From assembly GCA_002340515.1 (NCBI GenBank), contig DDMF01000112.1, forward strand, positions 2,917 through 12,773: DNA of 9,857 nt, read 5' to 3'. Below, in pieces: positions 5,454-9,857 of this stretch; position 1 is the stretch's first letter, and the number at the start of each line of letters is the position of its first letter. Made by a program: the position numbers and the translations under genes. A model generated the notes under the pieces. That model had not been told where the DNA came from. It ran no database searches and saw only the letters and a program-made list of their open reading frames with translations. Origin of the DNA: Rhodobacteraceae bacterium UBA2553. Lineage in GTDB: Bacteria > Pseudomonadota > Alphaproteobacteria > Rhodobacterales > Rhodobacteraceae.

Positions 5454-6211
5454 CAGTGGCGCTCTTCTTCATGCAACAGGCGCTGTTGGGCAATCTCTTC
5501 GTTGCGTTCGGCCCGGCGAAGATCGGCGTAGGCCTGGGCTACAAAATCCATATGTGCCTCAATGGCGGCACGGGCGCGTACGGGATTACGCTCTTGCAGG
5601 GCATCGTTGATCTCGCGGTGTTGGTTCAGCAGATCAAGGCGGGTGTTATACATCTGGACAATGATCTGGCGATTGTAAAACACACCGCGCTTGAGCAAAT
5701 CATACATCGCGCGCATCACATGCACGATCATCACGTTGTGGCTGGCCTCAACAATGGCCGAATGGAAATCCGCGTCCAGATCGGCGCCTTTACCGGCGGG
5801 GGCGGCTTCCATTTTCTTAAAGATACTGTCGATGACTTTCAGATCGGTGTCCGATGCCAGACGTGCGGCCCGTTCCACCGCCAAGCCTTCAAGATCACGG
5901 CGAAAATCAATGTAATCATAAACCGCTTCGTCATGGCGCGAAAGCAATCCGGTGAGCGCGGGGGAAAACGAACTGTCGAGCCGGTCCGAGACAAAAATCC
6001 CAGACCCGGCTTTGGTTTCCAAAAGCCCGCTTTCCTGAAGCTCCGACACCGCCTCGCGCAGGGACGGGCGCGACACGCCCATCCGGTCCGACAAATCGCG
6101 TTCTGACGGCAACCGCTCACCCGGGCGCAACACGCCGCGCAAAATCAACAGCTCGATCTGTTCCACCACAGTTTTCGACAGCTTTCCGGCATTGATTTTC
6201 TGAAACGGCAT
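5453..6211 (-). CDS. GntR-family regulator, FadR/FCD subfamily (PdhR/LldR/GlcC-like)
   Basis: Cytoplasmic transcription factor of 252 residues, typical for the FadR subfamily. The N-terminal winged helix (about 10-76) contains LRPGERLPSERDLSDRMGVSRPSLREAVSELQESGLLETKAGSGIFV, the GntR signature. The all-helical FCD sensor domain (about 98-224) holds the conserved acidic/histidine metal site: DADFH (D146 or D148, H150), NQH (H198) and EAH (H220). Regulators of this type sense small organic acids such as lactate, glycolate or pyruvate. I recall very similar proteins from Rhodobacteraceae annotated as PdhR-like or lying near glycolate oxidase genes, but no such genes are here, so the ligand stays open. 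The ATG at 6211 has a GGGGG Shine-Dalgarno (complement of 6216-6220). A dyad covers its predicted -10 box, implying autorepression. The stop overlaps the next gene. Confidence 0.9.
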   Translation of the reverse strand: MPFQKINAGKLSKTVVEQIELLILRGVLRPGERLPSERDLSDRMGVSRPSLREAVSELQESGLLETKAGSGIFVSDRLDSSFSPALTGLLSRHDEAVYDYIDFRRDLEGLAVERAARLASDTDLKVIDSIFKKMEAAPAGKGADLDADFHSAIVEASHNVMIVHVMRAMYDLLKRGVFYNRQIIVQMYNTRLDLLNQHREINDALQERNPVRARAAIEAHMDFVAQAYADLRRAERNEEIAQQRLLHEEERH

Positions 6212-6228
6212 CTGGCCCCCTTTTCAAC

Positions 6229-6247
6229 TGGTCAAAAGATATGACCA
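6229..6247. promoter_or_regulatory. Inverted-repeat operator upstream of the GntR-family gene
   Basis: TGGTCA (6229-6234), 7-base spacer, TGACCA (6242-6247). The half-site extends to AACTGGTC on the left, resembling the FadR half-site. Classical FadR-family operators have a spacer of one to three bases between the TGGT and ACCA arms, so the wider gap is unusual. It sits 18-36 bases before the start codon, on the -10 box. Confidence 0.6.
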
Positions 6248-6267
6248 CAGGGGGGCGATAAGCTCAA
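6239..6267 (-). promoter_or_regulatory. Predicted promoter of the GntR-family operon
   Basis: On the minus strand TTGAGC (6267 to 6262) and TCATAT (6244 to 6239) are separated by exactly 17 bases. Four of six positions match the consensus in each box. The start point would fall near 6232, leaving a leader of about 20 bases with the GGGGG Shine-Dalgarno. The -10 lies inside the TGGTCA/TGACCA dyad, so a bound regulator would block polymerase. Confidence 0.6.
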
Positions 6268-6530
6268 GCCCTGAGGGTGGGAATTGCTGGAGGATGGGAC
6301 GGTCGCATGAAACGGACGAAGCTTTGCGTCTGCGCCCCCCCTGAGTTGACGTGATTTAACCTCGTGAGCGTAAGAGGCCTCATCGTCAACAAAATGAGGT
6401 GGCCAAGCTCCGTGTGTGTTGCCGCTCGGATCAAGGGAAGGGGTTTCCGATCTCGGTTTCACGGGTCCAAAATGCAATCCCTTACGGGCAGCGGCGTCCG
6501 CACAACATCAGTCAGGATGCCTTATCAAAC
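6268..6530. other. Gene-free stretch with two competing hairpins
   Basis: Between the GntR-family promoter and the terminator at 6531-6566 I see no credible coding region; the open frames here have no Shine-Dalgarno and no recognisable protein. Two overlapping dyads are present. One pairs GTTGACGTGA (6345-6354) with TCATCGTCAAC (6380-6390) with one bulged T. The other pairs CCTCAT (6378-6383) with ATGAGG (6394-6399). They share bases 6380-6383 and so exclude each other. GGGTCCAAAATGCAATCC (6463-6480) closely repeats 6541-6558 in the terminator. It could be the 5' region of an unrecognised small RNA, or non-functional spacer. Confidence 0.4.
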
Positions 6531-6566
6531 AAAAAAGGCCGGGTGCAAAATGCAACCCGGCCTTTT
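6531..6566 (-). terminator. Terminator after the OmpA-family gene, probably bidirectional
   Basis: AAAAGGCCGGGTGCA (6533-6547) pairs with TGCAACCCGGCCTTTT (6551-6566) around a 3-base loop, with one bulged A. Read on the minus strand the stem ends in six Ts (complement of 6531-6536), 22 bases after the OmpA-family stop. On the plus strand it ends in TTTTCCTG, so it can also stop transcription from the left. Confidence 0.88.
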
Positions 6567-6587
6567 CCTGCTCATCAACACCTGATG

Positions 6588-7238
6588 TTAGCTGTAGGGG
6601 CGAATGATAATTTCGACCCGACGGTTTTGCTGGCGGCCCGTGGCGTTCAGGTTGGACGCAACCGGGCTGTCTTCGCCGCGGCCAATGGTGACCACGCGCG
6701 AGCTAGGCACGCCGTTTGCAAACAGAACCTGTGCCACGGAATTGGCGCGGTCGCGCGACAGCGACAGGTTGTAATCGGCCCCGCCCACGTTGTCGGTGTG
6801 ACCAATCACTTCGACGGCCGAGTTGGGATAGTTCAGCAGGTTGCGCGACAACGCACCGAGATCACCGCGCAGGCCGGGGTTCACGGCCGAGCTGCCGGTG
6901 GCAAACAGGATGTCTTGTGGCATGGTCACAACCAGCGCTTCGCCGGTGTTTACAATGCGCACCTGATCGTTGCCGATGGATTGCTCCAGCTCGCGTGCTT
7001 GCTTGTCAAGCTCGCTGCCAATCGCGCCGCCGATACCAGCGCCGATCGCAGCCCCAACAGCAGCACGCCCCAATTTGTTGCCATTGCCGGTGACGGCGCC
7101 AAGGATGCCGCCAATCGCGGCCCCGGTGACGGCCCCATTTTTGGTGCGTGGGCCCAATTCGCCGGTTGGCGAGGTACAGGCCGTGGTGGTCAGCACCGCA
7201 ATTGTGCTGAGAAGAATAAGGGGTTTCGCGTGGAACAT
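6588..7238 (-). CDS. Glycine-zipper and OmpA-domain outer-membrane lipoprotein (YiaD/Pal-like)
   Basis: Envelope protein of 216 residues that probably links the outer membrane to peptidoglycan. An N-terminal hydrophobic leader ends in the lipobox-like LTTTAC with C21 as the lipidation site; T18 at position -3 is not the usual Leu/Val/Ile, so lipidation is probable but not certain. Next is a Gly/Ala-rich segment (about 36-75, GAVTGAAIGGILGAVTG and GAAIGAGIGGAIG), a glycine-zipper of the kind that packs in membranes. The OmpA-like domain follows (about 100-213), with IGHTDNVGGADYNLSLSRDRANSV; D149 and R164 are the residues that bind diaminopimelate in the family. The domain order matches YiaD-type proteins. 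AGGAG (complement of 7247-7251) lies 8 bases before the ATG. It is a single-gene unit with its own terminator; no tol-pal genes are nearby. Confidence 0.92.
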   Translation of the reverse strand: MFHAKPLILLSTIAVLTTTACTSPTGELGPRTKNGAVTGAAIGGILGAVTGNGNKLGRAAVGAAIGAGIGGAIGSELDKQARELEQSIGNDQVRIVNTGEALVVTMPQDILFATGSSAVNPGLRGDLGALSRNLLNYPNSAVEVIGHTDNVGGADYNLSLSRDRANSVAQVLFANGVPSSRVVTIGRGEDSPVASNLNATGRQQNRRVEIIIRPYS

Positions 7239-7255
7239 TTCTGCCGCTCCTGAAA

Positions 7256-7294
7256 ATGTTAGGGTTATGCGTTTTACTCGCGCATTTCTAACAT
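7256..7294. repeat. Nested inverted repeat upstream of the OmpA-family gene
   Basis: ATGTTAG (7256-7262) pairs with CTAACAT (7288-7294), and inside it ATGCG (7267-7271) pairs with CGCAT (7281-7285), with 9 bases in the loop and small internal bulges. It lies 18 bases before the start codon. If transcribed it would be a leader hairpin just upstream of the Shine-Dalgarno; the candidate -10 overlaps its outer arm, so it may instead act as DNA. Confidence 0.45.
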
Positions 7295-7324
7295 GATGCC
7301 CCTTTGTTATCGAATAACAAGGGG
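7293..7324 (-). promoter_or_regulatory. Palindrome with candidate promoter of the OmpA-family gene
   Basis: TTGTTAT (7304-7310), CGA, ATAACAA (7314-7320) is a perfect 7-bp dyad, extended by CCCC (7299-7302) and GGGG (7321-7324) with one bulged T. On the minus strand TTGTTA (7320 to 7315) followed after 16 bases by CATCAT (7298 to 7293) matches eight of twelve promoter consensus bases. There is no T-tract on either side, so a terminator for the Ada-like gene is unlikely; an operator is a better guess. Confidence 0.4.
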
Positions 7325-7402
7325 GAGAATGCGCGACAGATTGCCTGTATTGGGAAGGTGACGTCGGGGTAGGGGGCGGTTGATGTATTTGCTGCCAAAC
7401 GC

Positions 7403-8299
7403 TCAGCCCGAGGCCGCCTTGGACGCCATTTCAGACAGGCCCCCTGCCGGTTCGGTGCTTTCCATATCCGCGGTTTCCCACGCAAGCAGCGCGCGTTTCA
7501 CCGGAAGCCCCCAGTGATAGCCGCCCAAGGCGCCTGATTTGCGTAAGGCCCGGTGACACGGGATCATCCAGCTGACCGGATTGCGCCCAACGGCGGTGCC
7601 CACCGCCCGTACCGCGCGCGGTTTTCCAATCGCTTCCGCAATATCGCCATAGGTGGTTACATGGCCCGATGGGATCGTCAAAAGGGCTTCCCAGACCTTG
7701 ATCTGCAGGGGCGATCCGATCAGATGCAGCGGGGTCTTGCCGGTCTCGCCCGGTTTCATGTCATAGGCGGCCAGCACCCAGGGCTCTAGAAACATCGGAT
7801 CCTCAACGAAATTGGCATTTGGCCAGCGCGAGATCAGATCCTGAAACGCCAGTTCTGGCCCGGTTTCTTCGGAAAACCCAATGCCGCAAATGCCCTTGTC
7901 GGTGCCCATCACCAAGGACGGCCCAAACGGGCTGTCAAACCAGCCCCAAAAGATGGTCAGCCCCGCGCCGCGCTTGGCATATTCTCCGGGGCTCATCGCC
8001 TCCCAACGCAGGAAAAGGTCATGCAGACGGCCCTGACCGGACAGGCCGACGGAATGGGTGGTGGCCAGGGTCGAGAACCGCTCGCGCAGCAGGGTTTTGG
8101 CGTGGCTCAAGGTGAGGAATTGTTGATAACGCTTGGGCGAAACCCCAACGAATTTTGAGAACACCCGCTGGAAATGCGCGGGCGACAGCCCGATGCGCGC
8201 CGCAAGTTCGTCCAGCGACAGGTTTCCTTCGGCGACGTCAATCTCTTTGATCGCACGACCGATGATTTGGTAATGATAGCTCTCGTCCGCGTTGGTCAT
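7403..8299 (-). CDS. Ada-like fusion: AraC-type HTH plus O6-methylguanine-DNA methyltransferase, no N-Ada domain
   Basis: DNA repair and regulatory protein of 298 residues. Residues 7-110 are an AraC-type DNA-binding region (LSLDELAARIGLSPAHFQRVFSKFVGVSPKRY, then a second helix-turn-helix ending in AMSPGEYAKRGAG). Residues about 125-195 form the ribonuclease-H-like domain and 196-280 the methyltransferase domain. The active site is PCHR (247-250) with C248, which takes the methyl group from O6-methylguanine irreversibly. The helix-turn-helix IPSGHVTTYGDIAEAIGKP and the following GTAVGRNP are also conserved. E. coli Ada has in addition an N-terminal zinc domain (Cys38) that senses methylphosphotriesters; it is absent here. 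The ATG at 8299 has AGGAG 7 bases upstream; the frame stays open to 8449, but that extension is Arg-rich and would overlap nth. It is divergent from nth. Confidence 0.92.
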   Translation of the reverse strand: MTNADESYHYQIIGRAIKEIDVAEGNLSLDELAARIGLSPAHFQRVFSKFVGVSPKRYQQFLTLSHAKTLLRERFSTLATTHSVGLSGQGRLHDLFLRWEAMSPGEYAKRGAGLTIFWGWFDSPFGPSLVMGTDKGICGIGFSEETGPELAFQDLISRWPNANFVEDPMFLEPWVLAAYDMKPGETGKTPLHLIGSPLQIKVWEALLTIPSGHVTTYGDIAEAIGKPRAVRAVGTAVGRNPVSWMIPCHRALRKSGALGGYHWGLPVKRALLAWETADMESTEPAGGLSEMASKAASG

Positions 8300-8411
8300 C
8301 TTGGCTCTCCTGTTGCGATCAGTTTGCCGCAATCCATGCGCCCGCGCGACCCGATTGTTGCGCCTTTTGTTGCCCATTGGACCCGGCCTCTGGTTGCTGG
8401 CACTTTGCACC

Positions 8412-8440
8412 TTGTCTGACGCGGGGCAGGCGGGCATATC
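8412..8440 (+). promoter_or_regulatory. Candidate nth promoter
   Basis: TTGTCT (8412-8417) is followed after 17 bases by CATATC (8435-8440), a fair -35 and weak -10. Transcription would begin around 8447, at the ATG at 8448, so the message would be leaderless or nearly so. No Shine-Dalgarno precedes that ATG, which is consistent. Confidence 0.3.
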
Positions 8441-8447
8441 ATGCGCC

Positions 8448-9101
8448 ATGGGAAAAATGCCAAAACAAATGAGCTATCATGACATCCGCGAAGTGTTTCG
8501 CCGGTTTCATGAAGCGGAGCCTGAGCCGAAAGGCGAGCTGGATCACACCAATGTCTACACGCTGGTGGTGGCGGTGGCCCTGTCCGCACAAGCCACCGAT
8601 GTGGGTGTGAACAAAGCCACCAAAGCTCTGTTTCCCATCGCCGACACCCCGCAAAAGATGCTGAATCTGGGCGAAGAGGGCCTTGTCGAGCATATCAAAA
8701 CCATTGGGCTGTTTCGGCAAAAAGCCAAGAATGTCATCAAGCTGAGCCAAATTCTGGTGGATGAGTTTGGCGGCGAGGTGCCATCCTCGCGTGCGGCCCT
8801 TGAAAGCCTGCCCGGCGTGGGCCGCAAGACCGCCAATGTTGTTTTGAACATGTGGTGGAACGTGCCGACCCAGGCGGTCGACACCCATATTTTCCGCATC
8901 GGCAATCGCACCGGCATTGCGCCCGGAAAAGATGTCGTTGCGGTCGAACGCGCGGTCGAGGATCACATCCCGGCCGAATATCTGCAACACGCGCATCACT
9001 GGCTGATCCTGCACGGACGCTATGTGTGCAAGGCGCGCAAACCTGTTTGCGGCAATTGTCTGATCCGTGACATCTGCCCGTTTGAGGATAAAAACCTATG
9101 A
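8448..9101 (+). CDS. nth: Endonuclease III (Nth), base-excision DNA glycosylase/AP lyase
   Basis: Bifunctional glycosylase that removes oxidised pyrimidines and cleaves the abasic site. With the ATG at 8448 it has 217 residues (E. coli Nth has 211). The helix-hairpin-helix LPGVGRKTANVVLN (121-134) holds the catalytic lysine K127, and VDTHIFR (144-150) holds the catalytic aspartate D145. The C-terminus has the four cysteines of the [4Fe-4S] cluster with correct spacing (C194-X6-C201-X2-C204-X5-C210). Everything needed for activity is present. The start is uncertain: 8448 (MGKMPKQ) and 8457 (MPKQMSY) are both possible, and neither has a clear Shine-Dalgarno. The frame open to 8292 would read through the promoter region and is rejected. 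The stop TGA overlaps the next ATG by four bases. It is divergent from the Ada-like gene. Confidence 0.96.
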   Translation: MGKMPKQMSYHDIREVFRRFHEAEPEPKGELDHTNVYTLVVAVALSAQATDVGVNKATKALFPIADTPQKMLNLGEEGLVEHIKTIGLFRQKAKNVIKLSQILVDEFGGEVPSSRAALESLPGVGRKTANVVLNMWWNVPTQAVDTHIFRIGNRTGIAPGKDVVAVERAVEDHIPAEYLQHAHHWLILHGRYVCKARKPVCGNCLIRDICPFEDKNL

Positions 9102-9857
9102 AAAAATATGATGTTGTCGGGATCGGCAATGCGGTTGTGGATGTGCTGACCACGGCGGATGACAGTTTTCTAGAGCTGATGGGCATTGAAAAAGGCATTA
9201 TGCAACTGGTGGAACGCGACCGGGCCGAGGTGCTTTACGGCGCGATGGATGACCGCAAACAGGCGGCGGGCGGATCGGTCGCCAACACCATCGCGGGCAT
9301 CGGTAATCTGGGGCTTTCAACCGGATTTGTGGGCCGGGTACATGACGACGCGCTGGGTCGGTTTTACGCCGAAGCGATGGAAATGGACGGCACGCGGTTT
9401 GTGAACGCGCCGGTGCCGGGCGGCGAGCTGCCGACGTCACGCTCGATGATTTTCGTCTCGCCGGATGGTGAGCGTTCAATGAACACTTATCTGGGCATCT
9501 CGGCGGAGCTGGGGCCAGAGGACGTGGATCTGGACGTGGCGGGAAATGCCAAGATCGTCTTCCTCGAAGGCTATCTCTTTGACAAAGACAAAGGCAAAGA
9601 AGCCTTCACCACCATGGCGCGCGCGTGCCGGGCGGCCGGCGGGCAGGCGGGGATCGCGATCTCTGATCCGTTCTGCGTGGAGCGTCACCGCGATGATTTC
9701 CTGGCGCTGATCGAAGATGAGCTGGATTATGTGATCGGCAACGCCGCCGAGATCAAATCGCTCTGGGAAACCGATGATCTGGAAGAGGCGCTGGCCAAAA
9801 CGGCCGAGATTTGCCCGCTGTTTGCCTGCACCATGTCAGGAGACGGGGTAACCATCG
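9098..9857 (+). CDS. PfkB-family carbohydrate/purine kinase, probable adenosine kinase (3' end outside window)
   Basis: Cytoplasmic ribokinase-fold sugar kinase, probably phosphorylating adenosine to AMP. The first 253 codons are present with no stop; a usual length is about 330. The opening YDVVGIGNAVVDVL (residues 4-17) is the PfkB start, with the substrate-contacting aspartate D15. QAAGGSVANTIAGIGNLG (55-72) is the first PfkB signature and VGRVHDDALGRFY (78-90) follows it. The catalytic DTxGAGD motif lies beyond the window. The N-terminus and the MSGDGVTI segment near the window end are like proteins annotated as adenosine kinase in Alphaproteobacteria; ribokinase or fructokinase is less likely, but the substrate is inferred. 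GAGGA (9084-9088) lies 9 bases before the ATG, which overlaps the nth stop (ATGA), so it is translationally coupled to nth. Confidence 0.88.
   Translation, partial: MKKYDVVGIGNAVVDVLTTADDSFLELMGIEKGIMQLVERDRAEVLYGAMDDRKQAAGGSVANTIAGIGNLGLSTGFVGRVHDDALGRFYAEAMEMDGTRFVNAPVPGGELPTSRSMIFVSPDGERSMNTYLGISAELGPEDVDLDVAGNAKIVFLEGYLFDKDKGKEAFTTMARACRAAGGQAGIAISDPFCVERHRDDFLALIEDELDYVIGNAAEIKSLWETDDLEEALAKTAEICPLFACTMSGDGVTI

Noticed and set aside
5456..6106. Plus-strand open frame of 216 codons opposite the GntR-family gene
   Set aside because: It mirrors a clear regulator gene; typical antisense frame in GC-rich DNA.
6504..6589. Long-range inverted repeat AACATCAG (6504-6511) and CTGATGTT (6582-6589) around the terminator
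   Set aside because: The arms are 70 bases apart and one lies in the OmpA-family stop region; at 8 bp chance is a sufficient explanation.
6399..7253. Plus-strand open frame of 284 codons opposite the OmpA-family gene
   Set aside because: It reads antisense to a gene with clear signal and domain motifs, crosses a strong terminator, has no Shine-Dalgarno and resembles no family.
7299..7324. Terminator of the Ada-like gene
   Set aside because: The stem is good but neither strand has a T-tract after it, and it lies about 80 bases past the stop; treated as an operator candidate.
8292..8447. N-terminal extension of nth
   Set aside because: The hydrophobic leader is translation of the divergent promoter region; Nth is a cytoplasmic enzyme of about 211 residues.
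8300..8449. N-terminal extension of the Ada-like gene to an ATG at 8449
   Set aside because: The added 50 residues show no N-Ada zinc motif and would overlap the nth start; the ATG at 8299 has AGGAG upstream.
1..9857. CRISPR array, insertion sequence, tRNA, prophage or defence system
   Set aside because: No regularly spaced repeats, transposase, terminal repeats, tRNA-like cloverleaf or defence-type proteins were seen; the gene content is mainly core metabolism and regulation.

Overview
The window looks like chromosomal DNA of a marine alphaproteobacterium of the order Rhodobacterales (Roseobacter group). The evidence is a stand-alone F0 cluster in the order I-a-c-b'-b with no F1 genes after it, a b subunit with a signal-peptide-like N-terminus, an FCD-type GntR regulator and an Nth that resemble family members I remember from this order, and a GC-rich hairpin plus CCCCCGAGATATTT element of a kind common between genes in this group. 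Assignment is from recall of families, not from a search. I see no mobile element, CRISPR array, tRNA or rRNA.

Layout. (1) 2-1563, plus strand: the C-terminal part of a LysR-type regulator overlaps by 4 bases a ten-helix EamA/DMT transporter. (2) 1616-1954, minus strand: a small ArsR-family repressor, convergent with the transporter, with a perfect 7-bp inverted repeat just upstream as probable operator. (3) 2182-4890, plus strand: the F0 operon atpI-atpB-atpE-atpF'-atpF, with a candidate promoter, a hairpin on each side of atpE, and a strong terminator at 4925-4965. (4) 6211-4971, minus strand: a FadR-subfamily GntR regulator translationally coupled to a YdjM-like membrane metal-dependent hydrolase; a 6-bp inverted repeat sits on the regulator's predicted -10 box. 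(5) 6268-6587: gene-free DNA with hairpins and a terminator. (6) 7238-6588, minus strand: a glycine-zipper/OmpA-domain lipoprotein. (7) 8299-7403, minus strand: an Ada-like protein (AraC helix-turn-helix fused to O6-methylguanine methyltransferase) without the zinc-binding N-Ada domain. (8) 8448-9857, plus strand: endonuclease III (nth), overlapping by 4 bases a PfkB-family adenosine kinase that runs off the end.

How they work together. The F0 genes encode the proton channel (a, c ring) and peripheral stalk (b, b') of ATP synthase; the F1 genes must lie elsewhere. The Ada-like gene and nth are divergent and both repair DNA bases, sharing a 148-base promoter region. The remaining genes are single transcription units of regulation, transport and envelope structure. 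Most of the window is ordinary core genome; the items worth a second look are regulatory DNA (operators, hairpins, apparently leaderless starts) and a few domain-level oddities, not a new gene system.
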